Source: Dastarcus helophoroides | Lineage: Eukaryota; Arthropoda; Insecta; Coleoptera; Bothrideridae | Assembly: GCA_028583605.1 (NCBI GenBank) | Contig: CM053326.1 | Coordinates: 20,674,536-20,738,535 of the forward strand | Direction: 5' to 3' | DNA length: 64,000 bases | Shown: in pieces, positions 44,205-55,739 of the stretch | Position numbering within the stretch: position 1 is the stretch's first letter | Layout: the number at the start of each line of letters is the position of its first letter | Made by a program: the position numbers and the translations under genes | Notes under the pieces: model-generated | What the model saw: the letters and a program-made list of their open reading frames with translations, nothing else | The model's database searches: none | What the model was told of the DNA's origin: nothing

Positions 44205-44405
44205 TGTTAGAAACTTTATATATCTTTTGAATTTGGCGCATTAAAGCAATTAAGAGCATCGAACAATCAGTCATTGATGCGTGGGTCTTACGCGTCGACT
44301 GAGTGTACGAGAGCTAGACGTAAAACTCTTCAAACTGTTCATGCGCAACTCTGTTCCATCAACAGACCAGCCGCGAAGCTTAAATATTTTTAAGAGAATC
44401 TAACA
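44205..44405. repeat. Left LTR (201 bp)
   Basis: TG...CA ends with 7-bp terminal inverted repeats (TGTTAGA/TCTAACA). I see no difference from the right LTR. It contains ATCAGTCATTG, an arthropod-type initiator on the plus strand, and CTCAGTCGAC on the minus strand. Confidence 0.85.
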
Positions 44406-45189
44406 CGGCCAAACTGACAACATTCCGCTCTCGGAATGCCCTAAAGACTTTCTTAGCTGTAAAAGAAAACATTATGCACATGAACATAAGCAAATACTTT
44501 TATTTGCCATCATAAAAAAATAGAAGAAAACAAAATCAAACAAACAACAAAACCATAAATACTTAAGCTGGTAAAACATGTAAGCAATAAACAAATTGAC
44601 AAACGAGTAAACTAAATCGGAACAATAAATTTTCTTATCGTTCAGCTTTGGGTGCATCCATCATCTCTCTCGTCACGATGTCTACCAGTAAAATTACTTT
44701 GCTGAAACAAATCAGCAATGTTTGATCTGTTTTAAATTTGCAGAATTTAGGAAACCCAAAGGCTTTAAATGTTCTCTATTGTGATACAAACAAAATAAAA
44801 CATTATTCCAGAGCACGATGGAAATACTAGGTCTTAGAGATGTGAACACTCCGTTGCGCCGCGCAATTGCGCCAATTCGCTTCATTGCGTCGACTGAGTC
44901 AACACACATTTTAAATGCGCTACAGCGCACAACTCATTTGAAGGAGTACCGATGCGAGGTGCGAAAGCAAGTGAGTTAACTTATTGTTAGTGCACCAAAA
45001 TACTCTGTTGCGTTTGAGTTACTGAGTTAACTTAACAAATTTCTAGGTATATTCAGAATGGCTCTTTTTAATTTTTCTCTTCAAAGATACGATGGGAGCC
45101 TTACTTTAGAGCAATTGCGCTTACGATTGAACCTCCTTTTAAAACAAAACATAAAAAAATATTGATGCTGATATAAACACGCTAGAGGC

Positions 45190-45790
45190 ACTTGGTTACG
45201 AAGGATTAACATCAATTAGATTAGCTGTTGACGCGATGGAGGCACTGGCCTGCGATGGGTCAACACTAATCCACTTTGATGTAGACACGATGGAGGCACT
45301 CGCCTGCGATGGGTCAAACATCAATTAGATTAGCTGTTGACGCGATGGAGGCACTCGCCTGCGATCGGTCAACACTATTTTGTTTTGATGTAGACACGAT
45401 GGAGGCACTCGCCTGCGATGGGTCAAACATCAATTAGATTAGCTGTTGACGCGATGGAGGCACTCGCCTGCGATGGGTCAACACTAATCCACCTAGATGT
45501 AGACACGATGGAGGCACTCGCCTGCGATGGGTCAAACATCAATTAGATCAGCTGTTGACGCGATGGAGGCACTCGCCTGCGATGGGTCAACACCAATCCG
45601 CTTAGATGTAGACACGATGGAGGCACTCGCCTGCGATGGGTCAAACATCAATTAGATTAGCTGTTGACGCGATGGAGGCAGTCACCTACGATGGGTCAAC
45701 ATTAACTAGTTTTCATAAATAAAAAACAATTATTGATGTAAACACGATGGAGGCACTCGCCTACGATGGGTTTAACATCAATTAGTTTTT
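45190..45790. repeat. 109-bp minisatellite inside the LTR element
   Basis: GTTGACGCGATGGAGGCA recurs at exact 109-bp steps (the A of GAC at 45,231, 45,340, 45,449, 45,558 and 45,667). Each unit contains two half-units, both with GATGGAGGCACTCGCCTGCG. 109 is not a multiple of three and each unit contains stops, so it is non-coding. Confidence 0.9.
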
Positions 45791-48537
45791 AGGTAACATT
45801 TCCGGCAATCGAATTATGCAATACCATAAAATTATAACTCGATGGAATACCTTCAAATTTTCGGTGGGTTATATGAATCGATATATAAAATGGCTACAAG
45901 ACAGATAACACCAACATCTAACACGGTATGGTGTCTCCACAGCATTTCAATCGTATCAAAACTAGATAAAAATTACATTTGGCAATGACAAAAGGCGTAC
46001 TGCTGTTTAAACATGAAAGGAAAATCATCTCATCATCATCATCTGAAGTTTTTAACTGATGGATTTGATCGGAAGGTGAAATATGTGCGTTAGTGGAAAA
46101 CATGATATTTGGCATGTGACGATCCAAATACGCAGATCAAACCATTACGGATTAAATTCCCAGATCAGATTCGTTGGTGTATGACCTGCGAATTATTTCA
46201 TCGTTTCACGTTTTCGGCAATTATCAGTTTATCAACATTGGCTTGTACTATGAAGAATATCCATGTGATCCACTGAAACTAGTATGGAGGCTGATGGAGG
46301 TAAATCAGCTAAAATAGTTCGAATTTAATATACGTGCACTTCCTTTCCAAACACCAATTTAATTGGAAAGAAAAGAACCTGTAGTTCTGTGATATTAATT
46401 ATACGAATTGAATCTTTAAAAGTTCGGTCATCCTGACGATTCATCGATTTCAATATAAAGAAGCTTGATAAGAGCAGTAATGTTCGATTTGATCGTTTTT
46501 CCTATGTATGTATATCATACGTTACTTGCACTGATTGATTTAAAAATAGCACACTGAAAAATTACGATTGTTTGTGTAACAATCCACAACATAAATTTTA
46601 GGGGTACCATAACAAGAAATGTATTTGTGCAACCTCTTTAGCGCTGCATGTAACCAAGCATGGTGAGGAATTCTGCATTGAATTCTCGTAGCGATTTAAA
46701 AAATTAGCAAATTTTAACCAAGATGCTTTAAGACAGTGTTGAAAAGACATAGTTGGAATCCCGAAAATGGGCACAGCATGGGGCAATTTGGTTTCAAATA
46801 AGTATACACGTAAATTGGGAATAACAAGCGTTTCAAGTTCGTATGTGTGATTGTTGGATTTGGCTTTCCAGCTGTGCTAGCTAAGAGCACTACCTTAGTC
46901 TGATGAGCCTATTTCTGAAGAGAAAAAAAAAGAAGTTATATCGCCACATACTTTTTTTTTTACATCCTTGTACCCATCTAGGTGTCTATTGAGAGGTTGA
47001 GACAAAAAACATGAACATGTCTGTATGTAGAACAAGACCAAAAATAATTAGGTCATTAAAGAATAGCAGGGCCCAATATAAAGGTCACATGAGTGGTTTA
47101 CCTTTATCCCATGCTTTTAAGTTCAGCTTTTCGGCTGTTTGTTTACTTTAGAAGGAAACCGATAATATGTCGTAACTAGACAAAATATTCGGTACTCACA
47201 AAAATAAAATCGAGTTCTATACTCACTTCAAGAAATTCGATAAATACTTTTCTACAATGAAATGTGTTGAAAATGGGGTGTATGAACGATTCAGTTCAAT
47301 AAAATAGCACACTTTAATTATAGGGCCTTTGTTTTCATAAGAGGCCTCGGAAGGTGTGTATTGTGTCGACAAAATTTATCACCAATTTGTCTTCGAAGCA
47401 AAATCTTTGTCGTGATTATTTCCAAATACATCTGGTCCATTTTACAACACACAAATTGATTCAAAACAAAAAATTATATTGAGTCTATCTTAAACGGGTG
47501 TTGAGTCCGTTGAGTTAGGTAATTATGTTCCTTTTCTAAATACATCGAGCCAAAGCGATAAAGCTTTCAGCGTTTATGAAGGGACGGACGAGGGCAGCTA
47601 GCGATGGCATATTCTCGATGTCGCGTCGCCCAAGAATTCAAGAGTGTTTACATTAGTCCCAGTTGAAGTTTCTAAAACTATCGAATTACATTCGAGGGTG
47701 TCTAATATTTTACTTTAAGATAAACACCGAAAGATTTCCACTTTCACGCTTTAAACGTGATTTTCAATAAAATGAATTTCGTGGACCACTATAATGATGT
47801 AAAATGTAAGATTTAGTTCTTTAAAGTAACAATCTGTTATCAACCGAGGGTACTCGCACAAGGTCAGCGATCTCAGGGGTCAAGTACGATAGGAATGCTG
47901 AGGGTAAAAAATTCTGGCAATGCACCGAAATGCGGCGGCTGGGTTGAGGCATTCTTTCGGGGTGATTCATTGGGAATGTGTGGGCTCGGCTAGCAATCGC
48001 TAACATTGATGGTTAAATGTTTCATTTCTATCAGCTCGAATTTTTAAATACATAATTAAACAAAATTACAATTAAATCATCAACAAATGCTGTAAAGCCA
48101 GAATTATCAAAAACTGCCGTACGCATCGCTAATTCATATTTCGAATAAGCAATTATTTTAGTCAAACAATCAGAAGAATTAGGCGTAAAAATTCAAATTT
48201 TCCATTCTGGCATATTTGACAATTCGACATTTCAGTAGTACAACGGTACATAATCATGTGTTTCCAAAATTTAAAAACTTGGTGCGTCAGCTTGTAGTTG
48301 CGTTCTATAAAACAACTCCAGGTTTCTTCTGCAAGTTACCAGGCGGCAAAAATAAATGATTAAGCTCTACTTACAGTTTCTCTGTCAGACAAACCAAACT
48401 TATTTTTACACCCCTCGGTGCTCACCAACCAAGCATCTGAATCAAATCTGAGAAATGCCAAAATCTAGGAGTTGTATAACTTTCATTCACAATAAAAGTT
48501 TATAAGCACAAAAACGACACGTTGACCCCACACCTGA

Positions 48538-48738
48538 TGTTAGAAACTTTATATATCTTTTGAATTTGGCGCATTAAAGCAATTAAGAGCATCGAACAAT
48601 CAGTCATTGATGCGTGGGTCTTACGCGTCGACTGAGTGTACGAGAGCTAGACGTAAAACTCTTCAAACTGTTCATGCGCAACTCTGTTCCATCAACAGAC
48701 CAGCCGCGAAGCTTAAATATTTTTAAGAGAATCTAACA
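48538..48738. repeat. Right LTR (201 bp)
   Basis: Identical by eye to 44,205-44,405, followed by TTTA. Confidence 0.85.
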
Positions 48739-48885
48739 TTTAGCTTGTTTTTAATTTGTAGATTTTTGAAAATTTTTACTTTCTCCAATTTTGACTTTTT
48801 TGGATAATTTATAATTTTAATTTAAAAATGTCGAAGAAAATACTGGAACCAGCACATCGAAAGAATGAATCAAAATAGAATGATC

Positions 48886-49254
48886 AAATAAGCAAAGATA
48901 CTGAAACCAACAGGAAAAAGAACACAAGGAACCCATAATTTTGGTGGAACAGACTGGTCCTTGGTTATCTTCAAAAATTGAAATACAAATCTGGTCCCCT
49001 GAAACCAAGAATGATTAAAAATACAACAAAGGTTGCTCTAACGCGTTTCGACAGCCGAGTTATCATCTTAAGAGAGATACTAATCTTTCTTGGGTTCAGG
49101 GGACAAGATTTGTATTTCAACATGAGGAAGACCAAGAAAAAGATGCAAAGAATGCTGGACATCAGAAGAACAAGAAGCTTGAAGACCAGAGCAGGTTGAA
49201 ATTCCAACCTCAGAGAAACCTACCTCAGAGAATAAAGAAGGAGAAAAAGAAGAC
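48886..49254 (+). mobile_element. Second RTE-like 3' tail, interrupted by a MITE
   Basis: CTGAAACCAACAGGAAAAAG starts a segment like that at 34,060. The match breaks after ACACAAGGA at 48,930 and resumes with AGGAAGACCAAGAAAAAG at 49,125. It ends in GAAGGAGAAAAAGAAGAC like the first copy. Confidence 0.65.
48931..49124. mobile_element. 194-bp MITE with 40-bp inverted arms
   Basis: Inner arms 48,978-49,017 and 49,081-49,120 pair at 37 of 40 positions (TTGAAATACAAATCTGGTCC and its complement). AGGA at 48,927-48,930 and 49,125-49,128 may be the target duplication. It sits exactly in the RTE tail. Related pieces lie at 34,293-34,395 and 56,396-56,472. Confidence 0.75.
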
Positions 49255-49259
49255 TTTTT

Positions 49260-52200
49260 TAGAAATTTGACCTACAAATTTTAAAAATTTCAACCCAGTT
49301 CGAAAATTTTCACCTTTTTGTTCTGAAAATTTCTTTTATTTTTAAATCGATATTTTTTTATGAAAAAAAGACTCCTTTTTGAAAATTTCGACTTCATTGA
49401 AAATTGCTACTGTGATTTTCTTTAAATTAGACTTTATTTCTAATTAGATTTCTACTTTTCTTTTAATTTTCACTTTGACTAATTTTTAAAATTTGGATAT
49501 TTTAAGATTTCCATGTTTTTTCCAAATTTCGACAGTTTCTCAAATTTTGCTTCATTTATGAAAAATTCGACTTTCAAATTATCGACTTTAGTCGAAATTT
49601 TGAAATTTTTTGATAATTTAAATTTCTTTAAAATGACCTCCTCGAAAACAAATTTGTACATTTCATTTTTTCAAAATTTTACCATTTTTTCGAAATTTGT
49701 TCATGATTTTGAAAATTTTGACTCTCAAAATCTCAAATTTTTCGAAATTTCGAATTTTTCTGAAAATTCCACTTTTTTGAAGAGTTCGACTTTTTTCTTA
49801 AATTTTAAGTTGTTTGAAAATTTGGAATTCGCTTTTTTAATAAGTTTGACGTTTTACGCTAACATTTTTCAAAATTTTCATTTTTTTTTAAATTCTACCA
49901 TTTTCTCGAAATTTGTTCATGATTTATGAAAACTTCGACTCTCAAAATTTCGACTTTTTGGAAATTTTGACTTTTCTTTTAAATTTTGAGTCGTTTGAAA
50001 ATGGGAATTCACTTTTTTGATAAGTTCGACATTTTAAGTTTACATTTTTCAAAATTTTCACATTTTTCAAAATTTTACCATTTTCTCGAAATTTGTTCAT
50101 GATTTACGAAAACTTCAACTCTCAAAATTTCGACTTTTTCGAAATTTCAACTTTTTCAGAAAATTCCACTTTTTTGAAGAGTTCGACTTTTTTTTTTAAT
50201 TTGGAGTTGTTTGAAAATTGGAGTTTGCTTTTTTGATAAGTTCGACATTGTACGTTATCAACATTTTCCAAAATTTTCACTTTCTTCAAAATTTTACCAT
50301 TTTCTCGAAATTTGTTCATGATTTATGAAAATTTCGACTCTCAAAATTTCGACTTTCGAAATTACGACTTTTTCTCGAAATTCCACTTTTTTGAAGAATT
50401 TGACTTGTTTTTTAATTTTAAGTTGTTTAAAAATTGAAACTTGCGTTTTTAATTTCTTTATTTTAAATATTTGACTTTTTTCAAAATTTTCACTTTTTTA
50501 AAATTTTGGCATTTTCTCGAAAATTTTTCATATTCGACTCTCGAAATCCCGACTTTTTCGAAATTTAGAATTTCGACTTCTTTGATTTGTTTTGAAATCT
50601 ACACTCTTTTAAAATTTAGACTTTTTTAAAAAGTTTGAATGTATTTTAAAATTTCGACTATTTAGAAAAATTGATTTTTCCAAAATTTTGGATTATTGCT
50701 TAAAATTCTGACTTCAATTATCTTATCTTTTTCTTGATATTGGTTCTAGTAGTCAAAAATAAAAAAAAATAGAAATATCCAATTGAAACTAGACATTACG
50801 AGGAAATTGTCGAAATAACGATTAGGAGAAAATGCTCAAAACTTCTGAATATTTTTGTTTTTTAAATCTCCATTTTTTCCGAAATTTCTAATTTTTTGGT
50901 AAAATTAGAAATGTAAACTGCAAATTTTTAATTTTTTCCTTAAAATTATAAAATTTCAGCTTTAATGGCTAATTTTCGACTATTTAGAAAATTTGGTTTT
51001 TACTAAAATTTTGGATTATTTCTCAAAATTCTGACTTTAATTTGCAAATATCGACTTTCTTGATATTGATCCTAGTAGTCAAAAATTAAAAAAGAAATAG
51101 AAATATCCAATTTAAACTGGACATTACGCGAAAATTGTCGAAATAACGATTAGGACGAAAGGCTCAAAACCTGTGAATATTTTTGCTTTATAAATCTCCA
51201 CTTTTCCGAAATTTCTAATGTTTTGGTAAGATTAGAAACGTTAACCTTATATTTTTAATTTTTTTCTTAAAACTATAAAATTTCAGTTTCAATGGTGAAT
51301 TTTCGACCTTGAATCAATATTTTTGACCTTTTGTTTATTAATTTTTATTTTTTGTTAATTAATAAACATAATGTTTCCGACCAATAAGAGTCCACCATAA
51401 ACAATTTTTGACTTTGTTCCCAAAATTTGTAGTACAAATTCAAAATATTTTAAATATAGTAACAATTTCAAAGACAATTAGAAATTTCAAGAAAAAGTAG
51501 AAATTTCGAAAAAAAACTCAAAGTTTTGAGATTTCCTTGAAATTTGGAGATCAAAATCGAAATTTAGCGAATAAATTTAAAACTTAAAGAATAATTCGAA
51601 GCTTGAAATTAACTTATTAGATATATTCGGTGTTTGTTTTAATAAATAGTTTTTCCTCGAAATTTGAAATTCATATTTTAATATAGCGTGTTCAAAATGA
51701 ACTTGGCACTATTGCTAACTTTCTTTTTATTAAAAATAGTTGATTTTAGTTGTACAATGATCCTCGTCTAGTAGAACAAATTAATAAAGATACTACGTCA
51801 CCTCCGCCCCAGATCTCTCCTGATATATCTACTTCAGTTTATATTCAGTGTATGTCGGACTATTGACATCGGACTGTTGACATTCGTTTTCTTGGCCTAC
51901 TAAGCTAATTTCGAATTCAATTTTCAAATTATTATGACACAGTTATAGCTCGGTTATTAATTCAGCCTGAAAGTGGGGCTTTCAACATTAAATTCAAACT
52001 CTCAACTTTTTCCATGACATGTATAAAGTCAAAATTTCGTGAAGAACTAAAAACTTCAGTATTAAAGTAATTTTGAGAAAAAAAATTGTCGAGTAAAGAG
52101 TCGAGCTTGTAAAATCAAAATTGAAATTTTGAGATTAACAGAATAATTACGAGACATTTCCTTGGAAAAAATATGAAATATTAAAGTTGAAATAAATTTT

Positions 52201-53780
52201 CAGAGAAAAACAAATCGACAAAAAACAAAAATGAAACAAAAGACTTTTTGAAATTTGTAGAAGAAATTTGAGGTTAAGTCGTTGCATTTTCTAACAATTT
52301 GTAAATGTATGTCATGTTGAGTCTGTTATGTAAATACGAGACATTTTTAAAATTGTTACGACTTTTTCTTGAAGTGATTGTGTGTAGTGGGCTGTTTTTA
52401 AAATTAATTTTAGCTAAATAAGTCAAAAGTTTTTATCTTCCTAATTAGAAAGACTAATTTTCGAATCAACAGTAAAAATGTTCAAATAAAAACCAAACAA
52501 TTTTAAAAATTTCGACCAGACTTTCCAAATTAAAAATTTTCTAGAAATTATCAGTTTTTAAGTAAAAAGTCCTACATATTAAAAATGTATCAAAATTCCG
52601 CGAGTTATACTTGAAAATGGCGTATTTTTGTAATTTTAAATTTTTTTCAAAATCTAGAATCTTTTCCAAAACATTTTTTACTAAATTAAATTTCATAAAT
52701 TTTATGTTTTTCTCGAAAGTTGAAATTGTTTTAAATATTACGCTTCAAGTAATCTTTAAAACTCGAAGATTCTAGAATTTTTTACAAATGTTTGAGATTA
52801 ATTGCGATAGAAATTATTGTTCAAATTTTAAGTTTAACAGTCAAAGTTTAACAGTCAAATAATGACGTTTTCCCTGTATGTATACTACTGTAATCTCTAA
52901 ATATCGACATTTTTAACAATTTAAAGCTTCAAACGACATTTGGAGGCAAAAAGAAAATAGAAAAATTCTAGTCTTAGCAAAATTGCAAATTTGAAAGAGT
53001 CAGTTTTTTTAAGAAAAACTTGTTTTACGTAAATTTCAACGTTTTGATTTTATTTTTCTAATTTCGCATTTTAATTCGGAACTTTAAGGAAAAAATCGAA
53101 ATTTCCAACATTTTGAAAAAAGTCCAATTTTCGAGTCAACAGTAAAAGTTTTCAAGTAAAAACCAAAACACAATTCTCAAAATGACGAACCTAACTCCAA
53201 ATTTCAAATATCTGAGTTGTAATTTTAAAATTTTTGACTTTAAAGTCGAAATTTAGACTTTTTTTCGAAATTTAGACTGTAACCTGGAAATCTCGACTTG
53301 TTTCGTTTCTCAAAATTGCAAGATTGCATAACAAATTTCGACCTTCATCTTAAAATTTCGACTTTAATTCAGAAATTTCGACTTTAATTCGGAAATTTCG
53401 ACTTTAAATCGAAAATTTTGATTTTCAATTCAAAATTTCGACTTTTTTCTAGAGATTTCGACTTTAATCTCGAATTCTGACTTGAATCTAGAAATTTCGA
53501 GAAAAAAGTCAAAATTTTAGCTATGAACAGTATAAATTACTGCACCCACCCTACTGTCAACTATCAAGCGCAGCTTTCATCTGCCTTAATCTAACTACAG
53601 AGTATAAAAATTTCGAGATTAAGATCGAAATTTCGATTTTTTTTCGAATTTTTGAATAAAATCTCGAAGTTTTGAGGAATAAAGTCGAAATTGCGAGATT
53701 AAAGTCGAAATTTTGACTTTAATCTCGGAATTTCGAGAAAAAAGTTGAAATTTAAACTTTAAATCCGGAATTTCTAAAAC
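49260..53780. repeat. Decayed AT-rich minisatellite block
   Basis: T-rich from 49,260 to about 51,400, with a ~200-bp higher-order repeat carrying TTTTACCATTTTCTCGAAAT and TTGTTCATGATTTA(T/C)GAAAA near 49,675, 49,895, 50,080 and 50,290. A second duplication, with landmarks CGAAATAACGATTAGGA and TTTGGATTATT, is at 50,690-50,970 and 51,000-51,300. It is A-rich from about 51,470. A less repetitive patch lies at 51,690-51,960. No gene. Confidence 0.75.
53321..53500. repeat. Best-preserved 20-bp minisatellite (ACTTTAATTCGGAAATTTCG)
   Basis: The ATTTCG end of each unit falls at 53,340, 53,360, 53,380, 53,400, 53,440 and 53,460 (53,420 reads ATTTTG), an exact 20-bp period. It looks like the least-decayed form of the AT-rich blocks. 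An inverted version follows at 53,610-53,780. Confidence 0.85.
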
Positions 53781-53784
53781 TTTT

Positions 53785-54829
53785 TTTAAATTGATGTCCT
53801 TTCAACACCTTTGTCATTTTGACTTCTTAAACTCGCATTTAAGTATTATTTAAAAAACATGCGAAAAAGATCGATGTATTGTTACCGGGTTCCGATGTTT
53901 GAGGCGTCAATGTTTCATTAAAAAAAATCGATATTCTTTTTTGAATGATCTTACATCAACGACCATTGATTCAACAATAAAATGAATTAGTTTCTGCTGA
54001 GCTCCACGGCTACAACGGGTATTGATTTGATATAAAAAACCTAATTACAACGTAGCTGTTTGTTACTATTAAGCCGCTAACGTGAACAATAAATAACATT
54101 TGTCTTAAATAACCGGGAACCGTAAGGAAATTCACGCTTCAGTGTTACTTTCTACAACGTTAATTTTTCGTTCTTTCCATTATCGCTGCTGCTACCGGGA
54201 TATGCAACGAAAGGTCTGAAAGCAACACTTTTAGAAAATGTGTATACAAAAATTGCATTTGTTTGGAACACAAAGTCCCATTAAAGTCCCAAATTACGTA
54301 TTCCCGTCAAATTACAGACATTCAGCAAAAACACCTCTTGCCTTTTTCGATGTATTCCATCTGCGCGAACGTTCCCGATATAAAAACGAACGACCCATTT
54401 CGGGGCGCAATTATGCAAAAAGTTTTTACGACGGCCGCCTTCCCAGAAACACACGCCTTTTATATTGTTCCCCTCGATTTCGCAACGTAATAACCGCGGA
54501 AAGGGTTTGTATCCCAGCAGTTCTGGCCTCCAGTTAAATACCGCGTGAAATCCAGCCGCAATTATCAGATAGGTCTGAGGTCCCTCGGGAAATTTAAAAC
54601 TGGGGGCGCCGGAAATTAAAACTGCCTTTAATCGCCAGCACGCATGAACACAGAAATTAAAATGATAATAAGTCAATACAAGCACTGTTTTAAACCAAAT
54701 AATATATAAATAAAAAAAAATCGAAAAAAGGGCAATTTTGAGATTTCTACCAAAATATTCGAAACATGACGTTAAGCAGTAATCTTTTTAGTCCCTTAAT
54801 TTTTAGTCCCATCATTAGAAGCGAAGTTT
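53785..54829. other. Unique region, no supported gene
   Basis: Overlapping open frames on both strands at 54,238-54,685 reflect a moderately GC-rich stretch. None carries a recognisable domain or start context. Confidence 0.35.
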
Positions 54830-55330
54830 CTGAAAGTCGTTGGAGTAGACGAAAATCAGCGATGACATTGCTGGAGACTTTTCCCTAAAGCGGAGACGTG
54901 GAGCAACACAAGGTGAGTCCTTAATCGTAATTCCTTTGAACGGCGGCCGGAGGACTTTGGAAATCGCCGGCGAGCTTTTATCGCAATCTTGAAAAGTGCA
55001 ACTATTTATCTTATTGGAGGACGATGGTCGGAAAGTTCGCGACCTTTTAAGCGGGCATAGAGTTTTGATGTTTTGGCGACGCGCGAGATAGCGATCGGGC
55101 CGCAGCTTGTTTCATTCGTGAGACCGCGTCGAGGTCGATAGGTGCGGAGACTGCGCGGCGGCCAATTTCGCGTGCTATTGGACAGGTTATGGTTATGCCA
55201 AACATAGCCGACACAGATGTGCTTTGTTTTTGACGAAGCGAGAGAGTTAAGAGCGGTTTGCTGTTGTACGCCGTTTTCCAAACATGTGTGTGCCGTTATC
55301 ACGTTGATGTTAACGTTAAAATACAGGTGT
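54830..55330. promoter_or_regulatory. GC-rich, CpG-containing island; candidate promoter or 5' exon
   Basis: The densest GC stretch outside the mucin gene contains CGGCGGCCGGAGGA, GGCGACGCGCGAGATAGCG and CTGCGCGGCGGCC. CACAAG|GTGAGT at about 54,912-54,923 is a good splice donor on the plus strand, so a non-coding first exon is possible. No ORF is convincing. Confidence 0.3.
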
Positions 55331-55334
55331 CAGT

Positions 55335-55739
55335 AACAGGTAACAGGTGAGTGTTGCTTATTTTGGATCAACAGCGCTTATATTTGAATGGGAGGTTACG
55401 TTTTCGCATAATTGTTGTCATTTAAGACGTTTCATTACGTCTGTTTCTATAACGGGGTGTAAGGTACAATACAAATCATTGGTTTCTAAAGTTTGTGACA
55501 CGCATATTCTATGTTCTTGGTTTTTCAAAACTAGCCATTTCCGAGTCTGACAGATGTTGCTATAAATCAAGATTTCAAGAATGTTTAAATAACAAATAAA
55601 TTACTCGCAAATACAAAGACATCTACTAAGTAAGTGTCAACTGTTGATTATGTCGATATTTTTGGAAATTCTTTCTATGAATCATAAATTTAAAAATCTT
55701 ATTATTCTATTTTGTTAAGGAATCCAAGTAGTATATTAA
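55335..55739. other. Intergenic, nothing supported
   Basis: Unique AT-rich DNA. The 67-codon frame at 55,347-55,550 has no motif. Confidence 0.35.

Larger units (their letters stand above)
44205..48738. mobile_element. Non-autonomous LTR retrotransposon (LARD-like), 4.5 kb
   Basis: Two 201-bp direct repeats that look identical, starting TGTTAGA and ending TCTAACA, bound 4,132 bp. A 4-bp target duplication TTTA (44,201-44,204 and 48,739-48,742) flanks them. The interior has no gag, protease, RT or integrase; its longest frames are 60-72 codons without motifs. I find no clear primer-binding site or polypurine tract, so the orientation is unknown. A weak tRNA-Lys-like match lies on the minus strand at 48,518-48,530. 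Identical LTRs point to a recent insertion, so the proteins must have come from another element. Large non-coding derivatives (LARDs) fit this description. Confidence 0.75.

Noticed and set aside
45190..45790. CRISPR-like array
   Set aside because: Exact tandem 109-bp units without unique spacers, in a eukaryotic LTR element.
46905..46935. Possible hammerhead core CTGATGAG...GAGAAAA in the LTR element
   Set aside because: The bases between CTGATGA and GAAA cannot form stem II with a closing G-C pair, and no stem I or III is visible.
48518..48530. tRNA-Lys primer-binding site for the LTR element
   Set aside because: Match is short and offset from the LTR end by several bases, and no polypurine tract supports the orientation.
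54238..54685. Overlapping 99-, 75- and 134-codon frames on both strands
   Set aside because: Mutually overlapping, no domains, explained by a moderately GC-rich stretch.
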